Shown: positions 1-9,886, counted from the stretch's first letter. The stretch is 64,000 bases of DNA from Enterococcus haemoperoxidus ATCC BAA-382 (GCF_000407165.1 NZ_KE136479.1:1003464-1067463), one strand, 5' to 3'. A program made the numbers and translations. Notes: generated from the letters alone by a model not told the origin.

Positions 1-444
1 GCGGAAGCGGAGCGTTTCCGTGTTGAATCATTAGCGGAAGCGGAAGCAAATCAAACACGTTTGGCTGGACAAGCCGAAGCTGAATCTATTTTAGCTCGTG
101 GTGCTGCTGAAGCCGAAGCAAAACAAAAAATTGCGGATGCATTTAAGGAATACGGCGAAGCTGCTGTCTTAAGCATGGTAATGGAAATGTTGCCACAATT
201 AATGAAAGAAGCGGCCCAACCACTTAGCAATATCGATAAAATCTCGGTTGTTGATACAGGAGGCGGCGGAGAAAATGCTGGCGCTAACCGAATCACCAAT
301 TATGCTACGAATTTGTTAGCAGGAACACAAGAAACGTTAAAAGAAACAACGGGATTAGATGTCAAAGAATTGATTGAAAACTTCTCTAAAAAAGGAACGA
401 ACAGTAATGTGAATTTCTATGGTGATGAGAAAGAAGAACAATAG
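1..444 (+). CDS. floT: Flotillin family protein, C-terminal part (5' end outside window)
   Basis: The frame is open from base 1 and ends at the TAA at 442-444, so only the last 147 residues are seen. They start with an Ala/Glu-rich heptad region (AEAER..., EAEAN, AEAESI, AAEAEAK) typical of the flotillin coiled coil, followed by a helical region (AVLSMVMEMLPQLMKEAAQP) and the short acidic tail. Flotillins are membrane-associated SPFH scaffolds that organise functional membrane microdomains; the SPFH domain must lie to the left of the window. Similarity to Bacillus FloT/YuaG is from memory. A rho-independent terminator follows directly. Confidence 0.85.
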   Translation, partial: AEAERFRVESLAEAEANQTRLAGQAEAESILARGAAEAEAKQKIADAFKEYGEAAVLSMVMEMLPQLMKEAAQPLSNIDKISVVDTGGGGENAGANRITNYATNLLAGTQETLKETTGLDVKELIENFSKKGTNSNVNFYGDEKEEQ

Positions 445-446
445 TT

Positions 447-491
447 AAAAAAAGAACATCAAGCAGAAAATTCTGTTCGGTGTTCTTTTTT
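447..491 (+). terminator. Rho-independent terminator after flotillin gene
   Basis: AAAGAACA at 451-458 pairs with TGTTCTTT at 481-488 and runs into T residues. It lies directly behind the flotillin stop codon. Confidence 0.75.
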
Positions 492-603
492 GACGTAATA
501 TTACTAACTGCTGTCGATTTTATTTCCAGTCTGTACCTACGATTAGTTAAATGGAGGATAAACTCATTCGTCAGTAAGTTTATCCTCTATTTTTAGTATG
601 TTT

Positions 604-1203
604 TTATTCTTTAGAATCATCAGATTCTTGTTTTTTTAAAATAATTTTTTGTTTGAGTATTTCTAATTCTTTTTCTTTCTTCGCGAGTTCAGCTAAATCT
701 TCATCGATTTCATGTTCTTCTTCAATTGGTTTAGGTTTAAAAAAGAAGTTCAGTCCGATCCCGATAAATGTGCCAATAAACGTATCGATTACTCTTGCTA
801 AAGCAAAATAAAAGGATTCACCTTGAGGAATACTAAGCGAAATCAGTAACAAAGTTGCAATGGCAGAGATGATTCCTGAGTTATTGTTCATCCCGTCAGA
901 AATAACAATAACGACAATTACTAAAAAAGGGAGGAAAAATAATTCCACTAAAAAATCATTAGAAAACAGATCCTTGACTAGAAAATAAATAATCGCTAGG
1001 CCGCCACCTAAAGTATTACCAAGAATCCTTGATTTTCCAAAAGTAAGGCTAGTTGTTAGATCTTGTCGCAATGAAAAAACCGCAGCAAGAGCTGCAATCA
1101 TCGGTGCTCCCCGATCAAATACTTTAAATAAAATAATACATATCATAACAGCTAAAGCCGTTTTTAATGTGCGTAAACCTAAGCGAAAAGGACCGACTTC
1201 CAT
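604..1203 (-). CDS. Aromatic acid exporter family (FUSC/ArAE-like) membrane protein, short form
   Basis: 199 residues. About five hydrophobic segments (from LKTALAVMICIILFKVF to the FIGTFIGIGLNFFF segment near residues 145-155) are followed by a charged cytoplasmic tail rich in Glu and Lys that looks coiled-coil. The opening pattern FRLGLRTLKTALAV is typical of the ArAE_1 (DUF939) membrane domain, and the divergent neighbour starts almost identically (MKIGLRTVKTAV). The two genes therefore look like diverged paralogues sharing a 116-bp promoter region. The short form lacks the large C-terminal domain of its neighbour. Substrate is unknown; the family is named for aromatic acid efflux but few members are tested. 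Confidence 0.7.
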   Translation of the reverse strand: MEVGPFRLGLRTLKTALAVMICIILFKVFDRGAPMIAALAAVFSLRQDLTTSLTFGKSRILGNTLGGGLAIIYFLVKDLFSNDFLVELFFLPFLVIVVIVISDGMNNNSGIISAIATLLLISLSIPQGESFYFALARVIDTFIGTFIGIGLNFFFKPKPIEEEHEIDEDLAELAKKEKELEILKQKIILKKQESDDSKE

Positions 1204-1319
1204 GAGCTTTCTCTCCTATAATCAACATTTAATCAATTTTCTATTTAATGATAACCGAAATAGAGGTAAAATTACTAGTATTAAAACAAAAGATTAATCA
1301 TTTTGTGAGGAGCTGTCAA

Positions 1320-2285
1320 ATGAAAATAGGATTACGAACAGTCAAAACTGCAGTGAGTGCAACCTTATCGATGATTGTGGCAGGAAGCTTAGGGTTATTG
1401 TATCCAGCTTCAGCAGGAATCATTTCTGTATTGAGTGTCACAAATACGAAGAAAACTTCTTTATTAACAGGGCTCTATCGATTACTTTCTCTAGCTTTGG
1501 CGACAGTAATTGCGTATTTTTGCTTTTCTATTCTAGGATTCAACCCCTGGGCATTTGGTATTTTCTTACTTTTATTTATACCTGGAGCTGTTTACTTCAA
1601 GCTTTCAGATGGTATTGTAGTAAGTTCGGTTTTAGTAACCCAGTACTTAGTCGAACAAGACTTATCTTGGTCAATTATTGGTAACGAATTCTTACTGATG
1701 ACCATTGGTGTTGGGTTTGCGTTACTCATGAATTTATATATGCCTGATACAGAAAAGCGTTTGAAAGAAGACCAAGAAGTTATTGAAACGATGTTTCGTA
1801 AAATATTGAATAATATGGCAGCCTATCTAAACGAGCACAATAAGGAAAGAAACTTGTTTGAAAAATGTAATGACTTAAAATCTTTCATCCGAACAGGAGA
1901 AAATTGGGCGAAAAACCATGCAGAAAATCAGCTGATAGCTTCAAATCACTATTATATCGAATACTTTACAATGCGTCGTTTGCAAAGTAACAGTTTGAAA
2001 GACATGCTACGAATTTTGGAAAACATTACAGTTGAACCAGAACAAGTTGGAAACATCCAAGAATTACTGCAATATACAGCTGAAACTTTTGCTGAAAATA
2101 ATGATGGACAAGATATCTTGGATAGAATCGCTCAAGTTTATGAAGCGTATCGCAAAAAAGAATTACCAAAAACTAGAGAAGAATTTGAGAATCGTGCCCA
2201 GCTTTTTCAATTTTTACAGGTATTTCAATCATTTATAGAAATTAAAGCGGAGTTTGCAAAACAACAGAATGAAGGAAGAAAATAA
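1320..2285 (+). CDS. Aromatic acid exporter family protein (ArAE_1 with C-terminal domain)
   Basis: 321 residues from ATG 1320, chosen because GTGAGGAG sits 7-8 bases upstream; an in-frame ATG at 1248 has no ribosome binding site. Six hydrophobic segments fill residues 1-140. A soluble helical domain of about 180 residues (from DTEKRLKEDQEVIETMFRK on) matches the arrangement of ArAE_1 plus ArAE_1_C proteins such as Bacillus YgaE/YqjA-type proteins. Divergent from the short paralogue at 604-1203. It probably forms an inner-membrane exporter or channel; the substrate cannot be read from sequence. Confidence 0.75.
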   Translation: MKIGLRTVKTAVSATLSMIVAGSLGLLYPASAGIISVLSVTNTKKTSLLTGLYRLLSLALATVIAYFCFSILGFNPWAFGIFLLLFIPGAVYFKLSDGIVVSSVLVTQYLVEQDLSWSIIGNEFLLMTIGVGFALLMNLYMPDTEKRLKEDQEVIETMFRKILNNMAAYLNEHNKERNLFEKCNDLKSFIRTGENWAKNHAENQLIASNHYYIEYFTMRRLQSNSLKDMLRILENITVEPEQVGNIQELLQYTAETFAENNDGQDILDRIAQVYEAYRKKELPKTREEFENRAQLFQFLQVFQSFIEIKAEFAKQQNEGRK

Positions 2286-2286
2286 G

Positions 2287-2756
2287 ATGAATCAAAGTCA
2301 ACTTGTCTAATTAGAACATACAGATGATTTGTCTAATGATATTTGCTTATATTTAGGTGAAAGATATCAACCAGTTGCTTGTCATTTCATTGAGGTTGCT
2401 GAATCGATGTGTTTTGTGAGAAACGAAAACTGCCAATGATTATTCATCAAAAACTTTCCAAGTATATGGTACAAGAAATATTTAGCATCAATTTTGTCTG
2501 CTATAGAATACCATACAACAGTTAAAAGAGAATTTACTCAGATGGATATGATCGTCTTTTTGGCTGATAAAATCAAGTGGGATCAGCTCGCTGAACTACC
2601 CTATTTGAGTGAGTTATTGTTAGCTTTAGACACGTCTATAGAAAAAACTTCATTAGTTTATCTTGATTACTTACTAAATTCTAGTCAGCAGTTATTCATC
2701 CATGGGCGAAAGAAGCACAAGATAAACTAAGAAAACAAATGAATCAAAAAGCATAA
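2287..2756 (+). pseudogene. Degraded HD-domain hydrolase (YqeK-like) pseudogene
   Basis: An ATG at 2287 reads seven codons to a TAA. The same frame resumes with an HD-family-like helix (LGERYQPVACHFIEVAE), then breaks again before about 2440. A second open stretch at 2494-2730 carries the C-terminal HD hydrolase pattern AIEYHTT...DMIVFLADKIKWDQ...PYLSELL...YLDYLL. Near 2690 the frame shifts once more: the expected family ending VIHPWAKEAQDKLRKQ is encoded in the next frame up to the TAA at 2754-2756. At least one stop and two frame changes argue for a real decayed gene. The intact HD gene just downstream is from a different HD subfamily. Confidence 0.7.
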
Positions 2757-2919
2757 ACCAACAGATTTATAAAGGAAATATTAAAGTTTAGTTACGGAAT
2801 TCAAAAATCCTAGTATTTGTAAAACCAAGATGCTATACTTTCTTCAAGTTAAAAAGACTTTTTATTAAATCAATCTAAAAATAGAAACTTAAGTCTCTAA
2901 AAAGGTGGAACCAGGATTA

Positions 2920-3423
2920 ATGACTGAAAAATGGCGTGAAGATCAAGAATATATGTCTTATGTAGAAGATTTGTTAGAAACTGAAGAAGTACAGCGTTTA
3001 GGCAACTATACGCAGCATGTTCACTCAACTCGTTTAGATCATTCAATCAGCGTTTCTTATTATAGTTATAAACTAGCTAAAAAATGGAACGGTGATGCTA
3101 GAGCAACAGCTCGTGCTGGACTTTTACATGATTTGTTCTATTACGATTGGCGTACAACTAAGTTCGATGAAGGATCTCATGCTTATATGCATCCAAGAAT
3201 TGCAGTAAAAAATGCGGAGAAACTAACTGAACTTTCAGATTTAGAACGTGATATTATTATCAAACATATGTGGGGTGCAACGATTGCACCACCAAAATAC
3301 AAAGAAAGCTACATTGTTACGATGGTCGATAAATATTGTGCTGTCAAAGAAGCATCTGAGCCGATGACGAATTCGGTGAAAGCGAAATGGCGTCAATATT
3401 TCCCAAGTAAACAATCTGTATAA
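2920..3423 (+). CDS. HD domain-containing phosphohydrolase
   Basis: 167 residues from ATG 2920, preferred over GTG 2905 because AAAGGTGG at 2901-2908 gives normal spacing to the ATG. Metal-binding HD residues are visible: TQHVHSTRLDHS (first His and helix), then ARAGLLHDLFYYDWR (HD pair) and later IKHMWGATIAPPKYKES plus VTMVDKYCA, which supply the distal His and Asp. These enzymes hydrolyse phosphate esters of nucleotides or similar small molecules; the substrate of this subfamily is not known to me. A strong terminator follows, and the upstream gene is a pseudogene, so it is probably monocistronic. Confidence 0.75.
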   Translation: MTEKWREDQEYMSYVEDLLETEEVQRLGNYTQHVHSTRLDHSISVSYYSYKLAKKWNGDARATARAGLLHDLFYYDWRTTKFDEGSHAYMHPRIAVKNAEKLTELSDLERDIIIKHMWGATIAPPKYKESYIVTMVDKYCAVKEASEPMTNSVKAKWRQYFPSKQSV

Positions 3424-3468
3424 AAAAATCGATCGATTTTCTTTTTGAGAATCGGTCGATTTTTTTGT
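3423..3468. terminator. Rho-independent terminator, usable from both sides
   Basis: AAAATCGATCGATTTTC pairs with GAGAATCGGTCGATTTT across a five-base loop and is flanked by A and T runs. It separates the HD gene from the converging MATE gene. Confidence 0.85.
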
Positions 3469-3475
3469 ATTTATT

Positions 3476-4842
3476 TTAATCGGAAAGCTGTTGTTTCATA
3501 ATTGTTTGTTCGTGCTCTAATTTCTTCAACCGCTTGATTGCCTTGAAATAAGAAGCAAGCAACACAATCACGGACCCCGCCCATGCAAGTGGCGATGCTA
3601 AAGCAGCGCCGACGAATCCTAAAGAAGCAGTTAAAATAATCGCGGCAAATGAACGCATGATCAACTCCATAATTCCAGCTATTGTGGGAATCACACTTTG
3701 TCCAAGTCCTTGCAATGTATAACGAATAATAAACAAGATTGCCAATAACCAATACATACTGCCATTGACATTAAAGTAAATCTGAGAAAGGTTGAGTACT
3801 TCTGTTTCTTTTACGCTGACGAAAAGGGTCATTAAATTTTGACCAAAGAGAATTACGATTCCACCAGCTAAAATGCTAAACCCAATACTCATCACAAGGC
3901 ATTGATTAACCCCTTGTAAAATTCGTTTATATTTTTTTGCGCCATAATTTTGGGCCGTAAAGGTGGCCATTGCGATACCAAATGACATCATCGGTTGCGT
4001 CGCAAATTGTTCGAGTTTGCCCGAAGCAGCTTGAGCAGCCACAACGTCGGTTCCTAGACTATTTAGGGCAGCTTGTAAAATAATTGCGCCTATTGCAATG
4101 ATTGATGATTGAAAAGCCATTGGTAAAGCGATATTTAGATGCGTGCGAAATTCACGTTTATCAATGTAAAAATCTTTTTTCCGTAATTGAAGATTAGGAA
4201 TTTTCCAGCGAATATAGATTACACATAAGACACTAGATATGATTTGAGCCGTAACCGTGGCAATACCAGCTCCCGCAACGCCCATATGAAAATTAAGAAT
4301 CAAAATTAGATCTAACACAACATTGATGATACTAGCAATGATCAAAAATAAAAGCGGCGTTCGACTATCACCTAAAGCTCGAATCACATTAGATAATAAA
4401 TTAAATGCCATAGCAGCAAAGATTCCGACAAAAATAATGGAGATAAAGATTTGCGCATCTTCAATAATTTCTGGAGGTGTTTGCATAAGTAGCAACATAG
4501 GTCGAACAAAAATCAAACTCAACACAGTCAAAATGATCGTTACGATTCCACTGATGATGATTCCTGTGGCAAAGCTCTTTTTCACCCCACGGTAATCTTG
4601 TCCACCGAACCGTTGTGAGGTTATGATAGAAAGGCCTGCTGTCAACCCTTGAGCGAAACCAATGATCAAAAATGTAATACTTCCAGTCGAACCAACTGCT
4701 GCCAAAGCGTCTTTTCCTAGCGTTTGTCCAACGATGATCATATCAGCCATATTATAGAACTGTTGGAAAATGTTACCAATCAATAATGGAATCGTAAAAA
4801 AAAAATCAATTTCGCGGGATTTCCATGTGTTAATTCTTTCAA
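3476..4842 (-). CDS. MATE family efflux transporter with a frameshift in an N-terminal T10 tract
   Basis: The main frame (4783-3476) encodes about 435 residues with twelve hydrophobic segments and MATE landmarks such as IGNIFQQFYNMADMIIVG, and the paired pattern QSSIIAIGAIILQAALN in the second half. That frame lacks the usual first 20 or so residues. They exist in the next frame: a TTG at 4842-4840, well placed behind AAAGGA, reads MKELTHGNPAKLIFFF and runs into a tract of ten T residues (4805-4796 on this strand). One more T would join both parts into a normal MATE protein reading LIFFFTIPLLIGN. So either one base is missing, the tract is phase-variable or slipped during expression, or the base call is wrong. 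Drug/sodium antiport is the family role. Confidence 0.75.
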
Positions 4843-5161
4843 TGAAAACATCCTTTCATTACGAGAGGACAATCCGCGGAAGATTTCCTCTACAATTCTA
4901 ACGAAAATAACGGTCAAATTTGATGTAATGTATATAGTAAAATTATTGAAAATTTCCTACTTATAGTAGCACAATATTTGGCTTTTGCAAGTGCTTTATC
5001 AAACCAAATTTATTTTTAGTCTAAATGAGTGTTTTTGGCTATAAAATAATGTAGAATTGAATTATTTCTCGTTTCTTTCAAAAAAATTGCTATAATTGAT
5101 CAGTAGAGATTTAAGAAGTGGTATCATAGAATAGTTGATTTATTATCCAGGAGGTGACTAC
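4843..5161. other. Intergenic region between MATE and CLC genes
   Basis: AT-rich and without a convincing ORF. An extended -10 element (TGCTATAAT, 5088-5096) lies about 65 bp before the CLC start and is the likely promoter. I looked for a fluoride riboswitch and saw none of its conserved core. Confidence 0.5.
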
Positions 5162-6430
5162 GTGAAAAGTGAAATAAATAGGCTGACAAAAATTAGCATT
5201 TATATGGTTAAATGGATAAGCATCGCTTCGTTGATCGGTTTAATAATGGGCACATTGTCTGCCTTTTTTTTGAAAAGTCTAGATGTAGTAACGCAAATTA
5301 GGCTAGATAATCCCTGGCTTTTATTTATCCTACCATTTAGCGGAGCGGCTTTTGCTTTCCTATATAAAAAATATGGTGGCAATGCTATCAGAGGGAATAA
5401 CTTGGTGATCGATCAAGCCAACGGTGAACAAGAAAATATTCCATTACGACTTATTCCACTGACTTTATTTGGCACGATTACAACTCATTTATTTGGTGGT
5501 TCTGTTGGTCGTGAAGGGACAGCCGTACAAATGGGCGGGACAGTAGCAAATGCAGTTGGACGAGCTTTTAGACTCGATAAAGTTGAGCGAGAAATTGTTA
5601 TAATTAGTGGAATCAGCGCTGGTTTTAGTTCTGTTTTTGGGACTCCTTTGGCAGGAACAATTTTCGGCTTAGAAGTCTTAGTGATCGGACGTTTAAGATC
5701 AGATGGACTATTCCCTAGTTTTTTTGCCGCTTTTTTTGCAAATTTTGTTACGGAAGCTTTCGGCGTAAGCCATATACATTATAGTGTGGGGACGATACCT
5801 GAGTGGTCATTGCTGTTGTTTGCCAAATTAATGATCGCAGGGATTTGTTTTGGTTTAGTCGGATGGCTGTTTAGTCGTTCAATTGCCTTGCTTAAAAAAG
5901 TGTATGCAAACTGGTTTGAAAACGTTGTGTTACGAAATTTTTTTGGCGGAATCTTTGTAGTAGCTGCTGTTTTTATTTTACAGACGCAACGTTATCTTGG
6001 ATTAAGTTTACCCTTGCTAAAAGATGCGTTTAATGGAGAAAATTACTGGTTTGATTTTATTGGAAAGCTGTTTTTTACTGTACTGTCATTAGGCGCAGGT
6101 TATCAAGGCGGAGAAGTGACACCTTTATTCGAAATCGGCGCAACCTTAGGGAGCACTCTAGCTATGATACTTCATCTATCAATTCCATTTTTAGCTGGAT
6201 TAGGTTTTATTGGTGTTTTTTCTGGCGCGACCAATACACCAATTGCTTGTTTTATCATGGGAATCGAGCTTTTTGGAAGTGAAGCTGCTGTATTTTTCTT
6301 TATGATTTGTTTAATCAGTTATATGTGCTCAGGTAATGCTGGAATTTATTCAGCTCAAAAAGTAGAAGTAGAAAAAGGTGTCTTATTCTTACCCCTCATC
6401 ACCAACTGGCAAAATAAGAAGCGAAATTAG
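5162..6430 (+). CDS. CLC family anion transporter, probable CLC-F type fluoride/proton antiporter
   Basis: 422 residues from GTG 5162, which follows CAGGAGGTGACTAC. About ten membrane segments. The CLC signature GGSVGREGTAVQMGG is present near residues 117-131, with Thr instead of Pro after GREG. The usual GSGIP anion-binding loop is replaced by RGNNLVID (GNN at residues 78-80). From my knowledge of the CLC-F clade, a GN-type loop replacing the serine together with GREGT marks fluoride/proton antiporters. A later pore motif reads GFSSVFGTPLAGTIFG. Function as fluoride exporter is therefore an inference; a chloride channel is the alternative. Confidence 0.75.
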   Translation: MKSEINRLTKISIYMVKWISIASLIGLIMGTLSAFFLKSLDVVTQIRLDNPWLLFILPFSGAAFAFLYKKYGGNAIRGNNLVIDQANGEQENIPLRLIPLTLFGTITTHLFGGSVGREGTAVQMGGTVANAVGRAFRLDKVEREIVIISGISAGFSSVFGTPLAGTIFGLEVLVIGRLRSDGLFPSFFAAFFANFVTEAFGVSHIHYSVGTIPEWSLLLFAKLMIAGICFGLVGWLFSRSIALLKKVYANWFENVVLRNFFGGIFVVAAVFILQTQRYLGLSLPLLKDAFNGENYWFDFIGKLFFTVLSLGAGYQGGEVTPLFEIGATLGSTLAMILHLSIPFLAGLGFIGVFSGATNTPIACFIMGIELFGSEAAVFFFMICLISYMCSGNAGIYSAQKVEVEKGVLFLPLITNWQNKKRN

Positions 6431-6485
6431 CGTATTATAGAAAAATATTCTTAGGCTATGATAAACTAGAGAATGAGGTGAAAGC

Positions 6486-6764
6486 ATGAAAGACTATCAA
6501 TATCCATTAGATTTAGACTGGACAACAAACGAAATGGTGATTGTGACAAACTTATGGTCAGCAGTAGAACAAGCGAATGAAACCGGAATAAATACCAAAG
6601 CTTTTTTGGCTACTTATAAGGAATTTAAAACGGTGGTTAAAAGCATAGGTGAAGAAAAGCGTTTAGGAAATGAATTTCAAAAAGCATCTGGTTATTCTTT
6701 ATATCGAACACTCCAACAAGCAAAAAAACAAGAGTCAGGCAGATTGAAACTAGGAGCTGATTAA
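6486..6764 (+). CDS. UPF0223 family protein (YktA-like)
   Basis: 92 residues, ATG 6486 preceded by GAGGTGAAAGC. The sequence YQYPLDLDWTT near the start and VKSIGEEKRLGNEF, ASGYSLYRT near the end match the small UPF0223 family of Firmicutes. No biochemical function is known. Only one base separates its stop from the IMPase start, so the two are translated from one transcript, an arrangement also seen around Bacillus yktA and yktC. Confidence 0.85.
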   Translation: MKDYQYPLDLDWTTNEMVIVTNLWSAVEQANETGINTKAFLATYKEFKTVVKSIGEEKRLGNEFQKASGYSLYRTLQQAKKQESGRLKLGAD

Positions 6765-6765
6765 A

Positions 6766-7539
6766 ATGACAAAAGAAAAAATGATCATTGAAATCAAAGA
6801 ATGGTTAAAAGAAGCAGCAGGTTACATCCGTGTTAGCCTAACCAATGAACTTAAAGTTTCTCAAAAATCGGGCAGAACTGATTTAGTAACAAATATTGAT
6901 GAAGAAACGCAATCATTTCTTATTAAAAAAATAAAGCAACGCTATCCTAATGATCGAATTTTAGCTGAAGAAAAAGAGTTTAATACCATTGATTCTCTAG
7001 CAGGTCGAGTTTGGATTATCGACCCGATCGATGGCACGATGAATTTCGTGATGGAGCAGGAAAATTTTTGTATTATGATTGCTGTTTTTGAAGATGGTAT
7101 TGGGCAATTAGGGTTCATTTATGATGTGATGAAAGATGAATTATATTGGGGCGGTAAAAATTATGGCGTCTTTCTTAATGAGCAAAAATTACCGCAGCCA
7201 AAAGATACTTCTTTATCAGAAGGGTTATTAGGCATGAATGCCTATATGTATGGTAAAAATATTCATTCTGCCGGAGAAATGGGACACGCAAGTATGGGCA
7301 TTAGGGTCAGTGGATGTGCAGGCGTGGAACTGATTGCTATGCTTAAAGGAAATCATATTGGCTATGTTTCCAATCTTAGTCCGTGGGATTATGCGGCTGG
7401 CTTGGTTTTGCTGGATGAGTTTGGATTTAAGTACTCTAATATAGAAGGAAAACCATTAGCATTTGCTGGAAGGGAATATTTTTTAGCAGCAACGCCTACA
7501 GCTTATGTAGAAATTCAGGGGAATTTTCTTCAGAAATAG
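6766..7539 (+). CDS. Inositol monophosphatase family protein
   Basis: 257 residues. All FIG-superfamily metal sites are visible: DLVTNIDEETQ (residues about 40-50), the EE pair in ILAEEKE, WIIDPIDGTMNFV (about 84-96) and LSPWDYAAGLVLLDEFG near the C-terminus. The family hydrolyses inositol-1-phosphate or related sugar phosphates with Mg2+; some homologues act on fructose-1,6-bisphosphate or NADP. Cytosolic. It is coupled to the UPF0223 gene. Exact substrate not readable. Confidence 0.85.
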   Translation: MTKEKMIIEIKEWLKEAAGYIRVSLTNELKVSQKSGRTDLVTNIDEETQSFLIKKIKQRYPNDRILAEEKEFNTIDSLAGRVWIIDPIDGTMNFVMEQENFCIMIAVFEDGIGQLGFIYDVMKDELYWGGKNYGVFLNEQKLPQPKDTSLSEGLLGMNAYMYGKNIHSAGEMGHASMGIRVSGCAGVELIAMLKGNHIGYVSNLSPWDYAAGLVLLDEFGFKYSNIEGKPLAFAGREYFLAATPTAYVEIQGNFLQK

Positions 7540-7582
7540 AGAGAGTGTGTTTTTGGCGTACACGAAAGAAAAACCAATAAAA

Positions 7583-7628
7583 TTTCAAGATAAGCAGTGC
7601 TATCTTGAAAGAAAACGTTGCTTTTTTT
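7583..7628 (+). terminator. Possible terminator after the IMPase gene
   Basis: TTTCAAGATA (7583-7592) is perfectly mirrored by TATCTTGAAA (7601-7610); a T7 run follows 11 bases later after GAAAACGTTGC. The stem is good but the spacing to the T run is unusual. Confidence 0.45.
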
Positions 7629-7717
7629 CTGAAAATATGTTATTTTTCAAAAAAAGGCAATAAAATATGAAGTTTTCACAACTTTTGAAAGCTTTAGACT
7701 ATATTTCATGAAAAAAA

Positions 7718-7728
7718 TTTGGTATAAT
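7718..7728 (+). promoter_or_regulatory. Extended -10 promoter for typA
   Basis: TTTGGTATAAT contains TATAAT at 7723-7728 preceded by TGG, an extended -10. No good -35 is visible. It lies about 57 bp before the TTG start. Confidence 0.55.
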
Positions 7729-7785
7729 AAAAAGTCGGATTTAATGAACAAGTGACGTAAGGCAAAAGGATAAGGAGCAATTACA

Positions 7786-9612
7786 TTGAAATACAGAGAA
7801 GATATTAGAAACGTGGCAATCATCGCCCACGTCGATCACGGTAAAACAACATTAGTAGATGAACTTTTAAAACAATCAGATACTTTAGATGGACACACAC
7901 AATTACAAGAACGTGCAATGGATTCGAATGCGATTGAAAGCGAACGTGGGATCACGATTTTAGCTAAAAATACAGCAGTTGATTACAAAGGCACTCGCAT
8001 CAACATTTTAGATACACCTGGACACGCGGATTTCGGTGGTGAAGTAGAGCGTATCATGAAAATGGTTGACGGTGTAGTTTTAGTTGTTGATGCTTATGAA
8101 GGAACAATGCCTCAAACTCGTTTCGTATTGAAAAAAGCATTGGAACAAAAAGTAACACCAATCGTTGTTGTAAATAAAATTGATAAACCTTCAGCGCGTC
8201 CAGAACACGTTGTAGATGAAGTATTAGAATTATTTATCGAATTAGGTGCGGATGATGAACAATTGGACTTCCCAGTTATTTATGCATCAGCTTTAAATGG
8301 AACTTCAAGTGATTCTGACAAACCAGAAGATCAAGAACCAACAATGGCTCCAATCTTTGATCAAATCATTGAACATGTGCCAGCGCCAATCGATAATTCA
8401 GATGAACCATTACAATTCCAAGTATCATTATTAGACTATAACGATTATGTTGGACGTATTGGTATCGGCCGTGTGTTCCGTGGAACAATGAAAGTGGGCG
8501 ACCAAGTTGCCTTAATGAAATTAGATGGTAGCGTGAAGAATTTCCGTGTTACTAAAATCTTTGGTTTCTTTGGACTTCAACGTGTTGAAATCAATGAAGC
8601 GAAAGCAGGCGATTTAATTGCCGTTTCTGGTATGGAAGATATCTTCGTTGGTGAAACAGTTGCTGACGTTTCAACCCAAGAAGCATTGCCAATTCTCCAT
8701 ATTGACGAACCAACTTTACAAATGACATTCTTAGTTAATAACTCTCCATTTGCTGGTCGTGAAGGTAAATACGTTACTTCACGTAAAATTGAAGAGCGAT
8801 TAATGGCAGAACTACAAACAGATGTATCATTACGCGTAGAGCCAATTGGTCCGGATTCATGGACGGTATCTGGTCGTGGTGAATTACATTTATCAATTTT
8901 GATTGAAAATATGCGTCGTGAAGGATATGAATTGCAAGTATCGCGTCCTGAAGTTATCGAACGTGAAATTGAAGGTGTGAAATGCGAACCTTTTGAACGT
9001 GTTCAAATTGATACTCCTGAAGAATACATGGGTAGTGTTATCGAATCATTAAGCCTACGTAAAGGTGAGATGCAAGATATGATCCACACTGGTAATGGTC
9101 AGATTCGTTTGATTTTCTTAGCACCAGCTCGTGGTTTGATTGGGTACACAACTGAGTTTCTATCAATGACTCGCGGATATGGTATCATGCATCATACATT
9201 TGACCAATATCTACCAATGATTCAAGGAACAATTGGTGGACGTCATCAAGGTGCGTTGGTTTCAATTGATACTGGTAAAGCAACGACTTACAGTATTATG
9301 AGCATTGAAGAACGAGGAACAGTCTTTGTAGAACCTACAACTGATGTATACGAAGGAATGATCATCGGTGAAAACAATCGTGATAATGACTTGACTGTAA
9401 ACATCACAAGAGCAAAACAAATGACTAACGTTCGTTCTGCTAATAAAGACCAAACATCTGTAATCAAAAAAGCAAAAATCCTTACATTAGAAGAGTCATT
9501 AGAATTCTTGAATGAAGATGAATATTGTGAAGTAACACCAGAAAGTATTCGTTTGAGAAAACAGATTCTTAACAAAAACGAACGTGAAAAAGCAAGTAAA
9601 AAGAAAAAATAA
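7786..9612 (+). CDS. typA: Ribosome-dependent GTPase TypA/BipA
   Basis: 608 residues from TTG 7786, supported by AAGGAGCAATTACA immediately upstream; the protein starts [22 protein letters not shown] exactly as in the family. G1 AHVDHGKT, the G2 region with RGITI, G3 DTPGHADF, G4 NKIDKP and G5 YASALNG are all present. An EF-G-like domain III/V ([21 protein letters not shown]) and the BipA-specific C-terminal domain with a Lys-rich end follow. BipA binds the ribosome and supports 50S assembly and growth under stress or at low temperature. A terminator follows, so it appears monocistronic. Confidence 0.97.
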   Translation: MKYREDIRNVAIIAHVDHGKTTLVDELLKQSDTLDGHTQLQERAMDSNAIESERGITILAKNTAVDYKGTRINILDTPGHADFGGEVERIMKMVDGVVLVVDAYEGTMPQTRFVLKKALEQKVTPIVVVNKIDKPSARPEHVVDEVLELFIELGADDEQLDFPVIYASALNGTSSDSDKPEDQEPTMAPIFDQIIEHVPAPIDNSDEPLQFQVSLLDYNDYVGRIGIGRVFRGTMKVGDQVALMKLDGSVKNFRVTKIFGFFGLQRVEINEAKAGDLIAVSGMEDIFVGETVADVSTQEALPILHIDEPTLQMTFLVNNSPFAGREGKYVTSRKIEERLMAELQTDVSLRVEPIGPDSWTVSGRGELHLSILIENMRREGYELQVSRPEVIEREIEGVKCEPFERVQIDTPEEYMGSVIESLSLRKGEMQDMIHTGNGQIRLIFLAPARGLIGYTTEFLSMTRGYGIMHHTFDQYLPMIQGTIGGRHQGALVSIDTGKATTYSIMSIEERGTVFVEPTTDVYEGMIIGENNRDNDLTVNITRAKQMTNVRSANKDQTSVIKKAKILTLEESLEFLNEDEYCEVTPESIRLRKQILNKNEREKASKKKK

Positions 9613-9648
9613 CCAAGTAAACTAAGATTATATAATCAAGTTTAGAAA

Positions 9649-9687
9649 GATAGGGCAGAACTTAATAAGTTTTGTCCTATTTTTTGT
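9649..9687 (+). terminator. Terminator after typA
   Basis: ATAGGGCAGAACTT pairs with AAGTTTTGTCCTAT (one bulge) and is followed by T6. Confidence 0.8.
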
Positions 9688-9886
9688 GGATAACTGCTAG
9701 TAAATAATCCTAAAAAATGCGTATCTTATTTTAGAAACCTTGATAAATAGAGGGTTTGAATTTTATTAAAAACTATACTATGTTTCACAAAGACGGAATT
9801 GTTTCACGTGCGAGAAAATCCTTCCTTGAATTGCCTTATAGTGCATGCTAAAATAACAACCAGATACAAAGAACGGAGAGAATTTC

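Noticed and set aside
4843-5161. Fluoride riboswitch before the CLC gene
   Set aside because: The conserved core of the motif was not found, only an AT-rich region with an extended -10.
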